A DNA stretch of 7,690 bases from Verrucomicrobiota bacterium (GTDB lineage: Bacteria; Verrucomicrobiota; Verrucomicrobiia; Opitutales; Opitutaceae): positions 1-7,690 of the forward strand of contig RFJS01000210.1 of the NCBI GenBank assembly GCA_003694825.1. Direction: 5' to 3'. This document shows, one piece after another, positions 1 through 7,000 of this stretch. Position 1 is the stretch's first letter, and each line of letters opens with the position of its first letter. Both the position numbers and the translations under genes were made by a program. The notes below the pieces were generated by a model. That model was given only the letters and a program-made list of their open reading frames with translations, had not been told where the DNA came from and made no database searches.

Positions 1-736
1 CCGCCCCCGCACCGGCGGCCGCGATCAGGGGCGCGAGATATTCAGATGGCTGATACCACATCTGCACACCGGGAACCAGCCCCCGCCAGATGGAGCGCAC
101 GTCAAGCCCCCCCGACAACGCCAGCCGCACCACCACTCCCAGGAAACACAGCACGACTCCGCCGACCATCAGCTTCGTGATGATCTCGAATGCCCGCACC
201 CCGCGCACACTCCCTCCGTTGTAAAGGGAAACCACGCCCAGGCAGAGCATCAGCACAAGGATACCGGTGAACAGTTTTCCGCCCGGCTCCCCGACTGCCG
301 CCGAAGCAAACACCCCCGGCGCGAGATTCTGCTGCAGCGCCGCCACCGCCAGCGAGAATTGCGGCATCGCCCAGACGATATTCGCGATCAACGCCGCCCC
401 GAGCCACGCCCATCCCAGCACCGGACTGATATGGCGATTGATCGCCGCCAGGGGACGCTCCCCCGTCGACAACGTCACATACGCGATGGCCGACAACATG
501 ACCACGCCCATGAACATGGCCACCGGCTGCAGCCACAAAAGCCCCACACCCGCCAGCACCCCGAGATACAACGCCGACGACAGCGAACCGCCCCCGAGCG
601 TGATCGCTCCCTGCAGCCATCCGGGCCCCGAGAGCTTCACGAAAGTCGCCGCCAGTGCCAATGGGCCACGACGTCTCGCCTCGATGATCGCCTTGCGCTG
701 ACGATCCACCAACCGGGAAATCTCCGTGTCATTCAT
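1..736 (-). CDS. NRAMP-related (APC-fold) inner-membrane transporter, N-terminal 245 residues, cut by window edge
   Basis: The reading frame starts at an ATG at 736-734 and runs open off the left edge, so the C-terminal part is missing. The N-terminal ~30 residues are charged and probably cytoplasmic. After them come hydrophobic segments at roughly residues 40-64, 66-90, 106-122 (with following hydrophobic stretch to ~137), 156-172 and 188-207. The start of the first helix reads GPGWLQGAITLGGGS (37-51). It aligns by eye with the NRAMP/SLC11 TM1 region GPG...DPGN, and the LLW motif (67-69) matches the second NRAMP helix. NRAMP proteins are proton-coupled divalent metal importers, but the metal-binding DPGN is replaced here by GGGS, so the substrate cannot be assumed to be Mn/Fe. 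A second diagnostic motif (MPH in TM6) would lie outside the window. No Shine-Dalgarno sequence is seen before the ATG; the upstream bases are C-rich. Divergent from eda. The membrane-transporter call is firm, the family moderately so, and the substrate is unknown. Confidence 0.68.
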   Translation of the reverse strand, partial: MNDTEISRLVDRQRKAIIEARRRGPLALAATFVKLSGPGWLQGAITLGGGSLSSALYLGVLAGVGLLWLQPVAMFMGVVMLSAIAYVTLSTGERPLAAINRHISPVLGWAWLGAALIANIVWAMPQFSLAVAALQQNLAPGVFASAAVGEPGGKLFTGILVLMLCLGVVSLYNGGSVRGVRAFEIITKLMVGGVVLCFLGVVVRLALSGGLDVRSIWRGLVPGVQMWYQPSEYLAPLIAAAGAGA

Positions 737-924
737 GGGGTAAAACGGGGGCGTCCTTCGCGGGGCGCTCAACCACGCACCACGACATCCTCAGCCACGC
801 CCCACCGCGGCGACAACCGCGAAGTGCCGCCCATCCCTTTGCGCAAGCCACCCTCCCCTGCGGCGCACAGTCGCCTTTTCGGGTTGTTTCAAGCGTGCGC
901 ATCGAAAAGATAGCGGCCCCTATC
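737..924. promoter_or_regulatory. Divergent intergenic region between the transporter and eda
   Basis: Both flanking genes read outward, so this 188-base gap should hold promoters for each. For eda, TTGTTT (884-889) and AAGATA (907-912) are spaced by 17 bases and could be weak -35/-10 elements. They match the consensus only partly. If real, they would make the upstream GTG at 895 untranslated and favour the ATG at 925. A short inverted repeat, CGCGG (806-810) and CCGCG (817-821), is present but could be chance in DNA this GC-rich. No riboswitch-like structure was recognised. Confidence 0.25.
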
Positions 925-1590
925 ATGAAGACACCGTTTCCAGCTGAACTGCAGGCAAAGGTCGAAGCATCGGGCGTCATCGCCGTGCTCGTCATCGATG
1001 AGGCCCGCCACGCCGTGCCCGTGGCCCGTGCCCTCCTTGAAGGCGGCATCTCCGCCATGGAGCTGACTCTTCGCTCCGACGCCGCCATCGACGCCATCAA
1101 GGCCATCCGGGCCGAAGTGCCCGAAATGCTCGCCGGCGTGGGCACCGTCCTGCGCCCCGATCAGGTCCGCCAGGTCGTCGATGCCGGTGCCGCCTTCGCC
1201 GTGGCGCCCGGTTTCAACCGCCGCGTCGTCGAGGCAGCCATCGAGGCCGGCATGCCCTTCGCCCCGGGAATCGCCACCCCCACCGACATCGAAGCGGCGC
1301 TCGAGCTGGACTGCCGGCTGTTGAAGTTCTTCCCGGCCGAACCCTCCGGCGGCCTCAAATACCTCGCCTCCATGGCCGCCCCCTACGCGCATCTGAAAAT
1401 CCGATACGTGCCGCTCGGCGGCCTCGACGCCGGCAACATGCGCACCTATCTCGAGAGCCCCCTCATCGGCGCGCTCGGCGGCTCGTGGATCGCGCCCCGC
1501 GACCTCATCAAGGCCGAGCAGTGGGACCAGATTCGCGAGCGGGCCGCGGAAGCCACGAAGATCGTCCGCGAGGTTCGCGGCCAGGCCTGA
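925..1590 (+). CDS. eda: KDPG/KHG aldolase (2-dehydro-3-deoxy-phosphogluconate aldolase)
   Basis: Class I aldolase of the cytoplasmic Entner-Doudoroff pathway. The family cleaves 2-keto-3-deoxy-6-phosphogluconate to pyruvate and glyceraldehyde-3-phosphate, and often also 4-hydroxy-2-oxoglutarate. The 221-residue product covers the whole family length of about 210. Visible signatures are the catalytic-glutamate block MELTLR (E46, R50), GVGTVL (71-76), the Schiff-base lysine in LKFFPAE (K134), and the phosphate-loop block GGSW (185-188). The motif usually written PTGG is PLGG here (163-166), so the threonine of the E. coli enzyme is a leucine. The ATG at 925 was chosen because homologues begin shortly before the VIAVL strand. 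A GTG at 895 would add ten residues. Neither start has a clear ribosome-binding site. It stands alone, converges on the glycosyltransferase gene and is followed by hairpins. The family call is very firm; the exact substrate range is less so. Confidence 0.94.
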   Translation: MKTPFPAELQAKVEASGVIAVLVIDEARHAVPVARALLEGGISAMELTLRSDAAIDAIKAIRAEVPEMLAGVGTVLRPDQVRQVVDAGAAFAVAPGFNRRVVEAAIEAGMPFAPGIATPTDIEAALELDCRLLKFFPAEPSGGLKYLASMAAPYAHLKIRYVPLGGLDAGNMRTYLESPLIGALGGSWIAPRDLIKAEQWDQIRERAAEATKIVREVRGQA

Positions 1591-1620
1591 CCCTGCAAGG
1601 CGCGGCGCAACCCTTGCGGG
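1591..1620 (+). other. Hairpin directly after the eda stop codon
   Basis: CCCTGCAAGG (1591-1600) can pair with CCTTGCGGG (1612-1620) as a nine-pair stem with one bulged T and a loop of about 11 bases. It begins at the first base after the eda stop. No T-run follows, so on its own it is not a classical intrinsic terminator. It may protect the 3' end or add to the terminator downstream. Confidence 0.4.
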
Positions 1621-1638
1621 ATTCCACCCGTCTCTCTC

Positions 1639-1680
1639 AATCCGGTCGCCGCTCGCTCAGCGCGACCGGATTTTGTTGTA
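1639..1680 (+). terminator. Intrinsic terminator of eda, overlapping the end of the converging gene
   Basis: Two perfect 11-base arms, AATCCGGTCGC (1639-1649) and GCGACCGGATT (1662-1672), enclose a 12-base loop. On the plus strand the stem runs into TTTTGTTGT, a reasonable U-tract for stopping eda transcription. On the minus strand the stem is followed by ATTGAGAG, without a U-tract, so it is a poorer terminator in that direction. The stop codon of the converging glycosyltransferase (1657-1659) sits in the loop, and its last codons form the right arm. The element is therefore shared with coding sequence. Confidence 0.72.
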
Positions 1681-2430
1681 CATCGCGCCACAGCTCGCCT
1701 TGAGCCCGCGCAGCCAATCCTTCGGGTTGGGACAGAAAAGCCGGGGAGCGGTATTGGCGTTCAAGGCCGCGAAGTCGCGTTTGGAAAAGCCCCGGCCATG
1801 CACGATCCGGACCTTACCCGCCGGGCTCTGCGGAAACACCGTGCGGAAATTGTATTCGGGACTGAGCACGTAGATGCGCAACACACTGCGATACAGCACC
1901 TGCGTGAAGCTGATCTGGTCGTAGGGTTTTTTGCCGACCTTCAGGTTGCGCTCCCAATCGCGCTGATAGAATCGCCGCCACGTCCGGAAGAAACGACTCA
2001 CCGCTTCGCTTCTCCGGTAGGCGATAACCCCCGTGTTGAACTCCACAAAGGCGTCCGGAACCATCCGGATCGGATACTGCAGCCGCCCCGGCTCATGCGA
2101 TGCCGCGAGGTCGAAGTGATCGAGAAGGTCAAAGAGATCACCGCATGGTTCGATGACAAAGGTATCGGTATCCAGAAACAGAGTTCGATCGAACGGGGAA
2201 CGGGTCAGCGGCTCGATTTTGTCGATGAAGGCGTGCTGCGGGTTTTCAACCGGGAGAACATCGTCAAAGACACCGGCCGGCGGCTTCACATCGGCAAACA
2301 GGACGATCGGCAGCTCGGGCATGATCCGCCGAACCGTCTCCGCCGATTCCATGGCCTCGCGCACGAAACGCTCCCCCGTTGCGACATAGACCACGCCGCG
2401 TGTTTGCCTGTGTTTGTCGTCGCTTTTCAC
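1657..2430 (-). CDS. Glycosyltransferase-like protein, GT-A fold with DxD motif (nucleotide-diphospho-sugar transferase type)
   Basis: A 257-residue protein with no signal peptide or membrane helix, so probably cytoplasmic. It opens with the strand VVYVATGERF (13-22), as in GT8/glycogenin-like enzymes. It carries the metal- and nucleotide-sugar-binding DxD motif in TLFLDTDTF (D87, D89), then FNTGVIAY (131-138), a DQISF block (171-175) and a late HGRG (211-214) whose histidine could be the third metal ligand. These positions fit a retaining GT-A transferase, but donor and acceptor are unknown. The start is GTG, overlapping the stop of the upstream GH71 gene in GTGA. A GGAG five bases before it supports this start and suggests translational coupling. 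Its end overlaps the eda terminator. Pairing a cytoplasmic sugar transferase with a secreted glucanase is unusual. It may modify a glycan handled by the same locus (inference). The family call is moderate, the biological role unknown. Confidence 0.75.
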   Translation of the reverse strand: MKSDDKHRQTRGVVYVATGERFVREAMESAETVRRIMPELPIVLFADVKPPAGVFDDVLPVENPQHAFIDKIEPLTRSPFDRTLFLDTDTFVIEPCGDLFDLLDHFDLAASHEPGRLQYPIRMVPDAFVEFNTGVIAYRRSEAVSRFFRTWRRFYQRDWERNLKVGKKPYDQISFTQVLYRSVLRIYVLSPEYNFRTVFPQSPAGKVRIVHGRGFSKRDFAALNANTAPRLFCPNPKDWLRGLKASCGAMYNKIRSR

Positions 2431-3872
2431 CGCATCTCCGGCTCCCTATCGGCTTCATCCCGCCGCAGCTCGAGTTCCACAGCGAGATAATTCCATGCCC
2501 CCGGCCTCGGGCTCTCCGTAATCGGCAGGGGCCCAACCCCCTCGGCGACGACGCGCCCCGCGCGTAGGAGTGACACCCGCGGCGGCTTTCCCACCCGCAA
2601 CGGCACGTCGAAGTGCGCCACGCCGGCCGGAAACTCCACGCTCAACGTATCGTCGATCCGGATTCGCGCCGGCTCCGTCAGGTGGGCCGCCACGAAAATC
2701 CGGTCGGGCAGTTGCGTGCGCCAGACGCGTCCGCCGAACATGTGCGCCGGCGAACCCGGCTCGCCACGCGTCCGCGCCGGATGCAACTGGTGGCAGAGAA
2801 ACAGCCGATCCCGCTCGATGCGCACCTCACGACCCTCGAGATACGCCTGCTGAAACGGCTCGCAGAACTTCCGGTATCCGGAATGGTCGAGAAGCGTGGC
2901 AATGTCGTGAGCGGTCCACTCCGGCCGCCACACCGGCGTCTCCGGGAGGTCATCGATGTAGGTGAGCTCCTTCCAGTCGTTCATCGTCACCCACCATACC
3001 GCATTGGGCCGGTCCTCGAGAATGCCCCGCCATTGCTTCTCGAGCCCGCGAAAACCGCCCATGTCCCGCAAGGCGTGCGAACCATAAAACGGCGTCACCC
3101 CGGCCATCGACAAGCGCCCCCGCGCCGCCGCGGTGCGCGTCATGATGCGATTGAGCTGCACAATCTGCTCCGCCGTCATGTCTCCGGAGAAATTCGCCAG
3201 CCCCGAAAGCCACGGAAACGAATCAAACATGTGCGCGATCACCTCCGACCGATCCGTGCAGTGCAGCTTGTCCCCGCTTTCCGGCAGCAGGTAATACATG
3301 TGCGGCCACATGCGAATAGTGAGCCCGTCCTCGGCCAACAGAGGGGCAATGAGCTCTTCCATGTAGTGCGGGCAATTAAAGGCCGAATACACCGGCACAC
3401 CATCGATCCGAAACTGCGCCGGGTGATCATGCGTATCGCGCACGATTTGCGGGATCCAGGCCCGCGCCGGGTAGAGCGGATCGTGTTTCGGCCCGGGATC
3501 TGCCCAGTAAAACCACCCCCACGAAGCCATCGCCCGGATACCGGCTTTCGCGCAGGCATCGTAGTAACGGCGCATCATGGTGCGGTAGTGGCCCCGCTCG
3601 TAGGCGTCGCAGTGAAAGACCATGAAGGTGAAGCCCCACTGCGCCCAGCGCCTCACTTGCGCGTCGATCACCTTCTGGCGGGTGCCCGTGCCGTGCGGTG
3701 GCAGGGCGAGCATGAAGTGTCCTCCCAGCTCCGGACCGATCGCGTCCGCCCGCATGGGAGGCACATCTTTCGGCGCGCCGAGCAGTCCGCCACCACCGGA
3801 TGCCTGGCCCCGCTCCGTGACCGCCAGGAATACTGCCAAAAGCAGATACGCTGCACTGAAAACCGTCCTCAT
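2427..3872 (-). CDS. Secreted GH71-type glycoside hydrolase (putative endo-1,3-alpha-glucanase), single-domain form
   Basis: A 481-residue protein with an N-terminal signal peptide: R2, hydrophobic core ~4-18, possible cleavage after GQA at 22-24. It should act outside the cytoplasm. The catalytic region (~49-335) follows the GH71 plan: HFM (52-54) in the first strand, HCDAYE (87-92), a WGWFYW block (118-123), DHPAQFRIDGVPVYS (149-163), WPHMYY (189-194), and VTMNDWKELTY (295-305). The last matches the GH71 motif TWNDYGESHY, where the D-x-x-E pair (D299, E302) holds the proposed catalytic acids. A conserved beta-rich tail (~350-470) contains WRTQLPDRIFVAAHL (384-398) and GAWNYLAVE (458-466). 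GH71 enzymes cleave alpha-1,3-glucan (mutan); activity here is inferred. An ATG at 3983 would add 37 residues ahead of the signal peptide and is disfavoured, though no strong ribosome-binding site precedes the chosen ATG. It is divergent from a paralogue and coupled to the glycosyltransferase behind it. GH99-type alpha-mannanase, a related fold, is the main alternative. Confidence 0.85.
   Translation of the reverse strand: MRTVFSAAYLLLAVFLAVTERGQASGGGGLLGAPKDVPPMRADAIGPELGGHFMLALPPHGTGTRQKVIDAQVRRWAQWGFTFMVFHCDAYERGHYRTMMRRYYDACAKAGIRAMASWGWFYWADPGPKHDPLYPARAWIPQIVRDTHDHPAQFRIDGVPVYSAFNCPHYMEELIAPLLAEDGLTIRMWPHMYYLLPESGDKLHCTDRSEVIAHMFDSFPWLSGLANFSGDMTAEQIVQLNRIMTRTAAARGRLSMAGVTPFYGSHALRDMGGFRGLEKQWRGILEDRPNAVWWVTMNDWKELTYIDDLPETPVWRPEWTAHDIATLLDHSGYRKFCEPFQQAYLEGREVRIERDRLFLCHQLHPARTRGEPGSPAHMFGGRVWRTQLPDRIFVAAHLTEPARIRIDDTLSVEFPAGVAHFDVPLRVGKPPRVSLLRAGRVVAEGVGPLPITESPRPGAWNYLAVELELRRDEADREPEMR
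2436..2439 (-). promoter_or_regulatory. Ribosome-binding site for the GTG-started glycosyltransferase
   Basis: On the minus strand GGAG lies five bases before the GTG at 2430-2428, inside the last codons of the upstream GH71 gene. It decides the start: GTG rather than an internal ATG. It also fits termination-reinitiation at the GTGA overlap. Confidence 0.6.
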
Positions 3873-3925
3873 GAGGGATCGACCATAAGGGGCATCGGTC
3901 GAAATACGGAAGCCGCTAAACGCAG

Positions 3926-3935
3926 GAAGCGCTTC
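3926..3935. promoter_or_regulatory. Perfect palindrome GAAGCGCTTC, LacI/GalR-type operator candidate
   Basis: A 10-base perfect palindrome with core AAGCGCTT and a central CG. This is the symmetry typical of LacI/GalR-family operators, which commonly control sugar-use genes. It lies about 54 bases upstream of the minus-strand glucanase ATG and 151 bases upstream of the plus-strand one. No regulator gene is visible in the window, so the assignment rests on the motif alone. Confidence 0.4.
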
Positions 3936-3981
3936 TCTCCCCGGAGTGCATTCCCCTCCCTGAGCGATTCTGCACCCGCGC

Positions 3982-4011
3982 ATTGGAGGAAATCACTCAC
4001 CCGCCTCCAAT
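3982..4011. repeat. Spaced 8-bp inverted repeat in the divergent control region
   Basis: ATTGGAGG (3982-3989) and CCTCCAAT (4004-4011) are perfect reverse complements separated by 14 bases, with centres 22 bases (about two helical turns) apart. This geometry suits a dimeric regulator. As RNA it could form an 8-pair hairpin, but no T-run follows, so it is not a terminator. Confidence 0.45.
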
Positions 4012-4019
4012 CCACCGTC

Positions 4020-4041
4020 AAAGCACGACAAAGGCACGACA
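4020..4041 (+). repeat. Two tandem copies of an 11-bp direct repeat
   Basis: AAAGCACGACA (4020-4030) is followed at once by AAGGCACGACA (4031-4041), with one mismatch. The 11-base period, near one helical turn, would put both copies on the same DNA face. They lie 45-67 bases before the plus-strand giant gene, where an activator site would be plausible. Confidence 0.4.
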
Positions 4042-4077
4042 GCATCCGTCCCCACCGGGTGCTCACGCCGTTGAACC

Positions 4078-4081
4078 GGAG
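4078..4081 (+). promoter_or_regulatory. Ribosome-binding site of the giant modular gene
   Basis: GGAG lies five bases before the ATG at 4087. A second GGAG at 4083-4086 touches the ATG and is too close to serve. This supports the start that gives a complete signal peptide over the later in-frame ATG at codon 20. Confidence 0.6.
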
Positions 4082-4086
4082 CGGAG

Positions 4087-7000
4087 ATGACAGCCTTCCG
4101 CTCCCTGCTCAACCTGCTCCCCGCCATCATCGCGGGAGCTATTATGCTGGCTTCCCCTGTCGGGTGGGCCGGCACCGTTCCGGAGCGGCTCGTCGGCTCT
4201 CACCATATGGTCGCCTTCGCATGGTCGACGACCGACCAGAGCCAGTTCGACGAAGAAGCGCGGCGATGGAAGGAGGCGGGGTTCGACTTCGTTGTCCTCC
4301 ACATGGACGCCTACGACTCGGGCTACCCCGATCAGCTCCGCCGCTATTACGACGCCGCTGCCAAAGTCGGCATCAAATGCATCCCCTCCTGGTCCTGGTT
4401 TTACTGGGCCACCTACACCGACGAGAACGGCAACCCCGACCCGGAATATCCCGGGCGCGTCTGGATCCCGCAGATCGTGCGCGACACCCGCGATCATCCG
4501 GCCCAGTTCAAGATCGACGGCGTCCCCGTCTACTCCGGCTACAATTTCCCGTGGTATTCAAAGGAGATGCTCGAGGCGGCCGGCGAATGGCCCGTGATCT
4601 TCTGGCCGCACATGTATTACTACGACCCGGCCGTCGGAAACACCCTGCACGCCACTAACGATCCCGATCGCATCCGGGCCATGTATGACACCTTCCCGTG
4701 GCTTTCCGGCCTGTGCAATTTCTCTGGGGATATGTCGCTGCAGACGATCATCGACCTCAACCACGTGCTCAACGAGGTTGGACGCGAACGCGGCAAGTGG
4801 ACGATGGCCGGCGTCACCGCCTTCTACGGCAGCCACAACCTGCACGACTACGGAGGTTATCAAGGCGTCGCCGCACAGTGGGCCGCCATCCTGCAGGACC
4901 AGCCCAACGCCGTCTGGTGGGTCACCACCAATGACTGGAACGAACTCTCCTACGTTGCCGATCTGCCCGAATCGCCCGTGTGGACCAACCATTGGAACAA
5001 GCACCACATGGCCGACCCGCTCGACCATTCCGGCTATCGCAAATTCGCCGAACCCTACCTCGCCGCCTACAAGGCCGGCCTGACCACGCCGGTCATCACC
5101 CGGGACCGCCTCTTCATCTGCTATCAACTGCACCCGAAAGACGTCGAGCCCATCGCCGGATCGCCCGATCACATGTATGGGGGGCGCACCTGGCGGTCCC
5201 AACTGCCCGACCGCATCTTCGTGGCCGCTCACCTCACGGCCCCGGCCCGCCTGAAAATCAACGACAAACTCAGCGAGGAATTCCCCGCCGGCATCGCCCA
5301 TTTCGACATCCCGCTCACCGTCGGACCGGCTCCGCACGTCGCCATCGTCCGCAATGGCACCGAGGTCAAGGCCGGCGACGCTCCGTTGCCGATCACCGAC
5401 TCACCGGAAGTCGGGGCGTGGAACTACCTCGCCGTCGAAATCGCTCCCGACGCCGATGCCACGCCGATCACCACGCCTCCGCCTGAACCGGCGCCGGATC
5501 CAACCCCCGCCCCCGATCCTGAGCCCACGCCGGCACCGTCGCCCACGCCGCCCGCCGCCACTCCCATCCCCGACGACTACGAATCCTGGGTATGGCCACG
5601 GAGCGAACAATTCACACAGCTGGCCGACTACTACTTCACCTGGGGGCGCGAAAGCGTCACCGGAGCTGTCACCTGGACCCCGGACAGTTTTCCGGCCGCC
5701 TCGGTCAAATACATCACCAACGACGGCCAGGACGCCACCATCACGCTCTCCGACACCTTCCCCGTCGGCACATCGCTGCTGCTCAACGCGAAATTCTGGT
5801 CCTTCGGCAAGCGCATCATCTTCGCCGCCCAGAATGGCACCACGATCAAATACATCACCGCCGAAGGTTCCGAGGCCGCCGCCAACACCAATGCCGCGGG
5901 CGAGATCTGGATCCATCTCGAACGACGCTCCGACGGCTGGGCCTTCGAATGGGCCGGCGCGGGGTGGAAGGAGTTCGCCGACCCCGTCTTTGCCATCAGC
6001 GGCGGCCGGCACACCACAGAAAACGGCTACACCCGCCCCGCCCGCTACAGCTCGTATGTGCGCGGCGGCTACTCTGTGCGCTTCCACTCCAACGCTCGCC
6101 GCATCTACCTCTACCTGCATCTCAACGCCACGCAGTTTCGGGTGATCGCCAACGGCGTCGTCACCCACGAAGCCGTCGACGACCCTGCCCGCCCCCAGGG
6201 CACCTGGGGCGTCTTCCCCATCGACTTCGGCTCGAGCGCCGAACGTGACATCGAGATTCTCTTCGACAACGACACCCCCTTCATCGGCGTGATGGCGCCG
6301 CCTTCCCTCGGCACCATCACTCCCTGGGCAGGCGAGCCCTGGCGCGCCACAATGGCCGTCATCGGAGACAGCATCTGCGAGGGAGGCACGCGCGGCTACG
6401 CCTGGTCCGCGGCCCATCTGCTCAATCTCGACGCCATCGTCTCTCCGATGGGATCCACCGGCTACGTCGATCCCGGCTTCATCTCCGGCTATCCCCACGA
6501 CTTCCAGACCCGCCTCGAGGCCGACATCCTCCAGCACGAACCCGACATCGTGCTCATCTCCGGCGGCATCAACGACCAGTCCCACCCGGCCGACGACCAG
6601 AACGATCCCGCCGCCTTCGAAGCCGCCGTCCGCAGTGTCTTCACCCGCGTCGACGAACGTCTCCCCAACGCCATCAAAGTCGCCCTCTCCCCCTTCTGGC
6701 CCAACGAAAACTTCGCCCCGGTCAACGTGGAATACACCCGGATCGTTCAGCGCGTCGCCGCCGAGCGCGGGTGGCACTTCATCGACTTCCGGACGATCCC
6801 CAACGACCTCACCGACCGTCTCATCTCCGGCGACGGCGTGCACCCGACCCGCGAGGGATGGGCCTATCTCGGGGCGCAGCTCGCCGAAGACCTCGCGCCG
6901 ATCATCGGCGGCACCGTCCAACCGGCCCCGGCACCCGACACGCCGGCCTCGGAACCCGACCCTGACCCAGCACCGGAGCCCCCACCCGCCCCCACTCCCC

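Larger units (their letters stand above)
3873..4086. promoter_or_regulatory. Shared divergent control region of the two GH71-type genes
   Basis: This 214-base gap lies between two paralogous genes that read outward, so both promoters must be in or near it. No convincing -35/-10 pair was seen on either strand. It is rich in symmetry. Besides the three elements listed separately it has a 6-base inverted repeat TCGACC (3879-3884) / GGTCGA (3897-3902), spaced by 12 bases, just upstream of the minus-strand start. The concentration of repeats suggests binding sites for one or more regulators that could co-control the pair. Confidence 0.5.

Noticed and set aside
102..620. 172-codon minus-strand open frame at the left end
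   Set aside because: Composition is Gly/Arg/Ala-rich without motifs. A different minus frame from 736 encodes clear transmembrane helices and the GPGW motif.
806..821. CGCGG/CCGCG inverted repeat as an operator
   Set aside because: Only five bases per arm and purely G/C, so it is expected by chance in this composition.
895..924. GTG start of eda at 895
   Set aside because: It adds ten residues not expected from the family, has no ribosome-binding site, and overlaps a possible promoter. The ATG at 925 fits better, though not proven.
3873..3983. 37-residue N-terminal extension of the minus-strand glucanase from an ATG at 3983
   Set aside because: The extension would put a non-hydrophobic leader before an obvious signal peptide and would consume most of the divergent control region.
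2613..4658. 681-codon plus-strand open frame opposite the minus-strand glucanase and running into the giant gene
   Set aside because: Its product is Arg/His/Pro-rich with no recognisable domain, and it covers two well-supported GH71-type genes in other frames. It is a GC-driven shadow.
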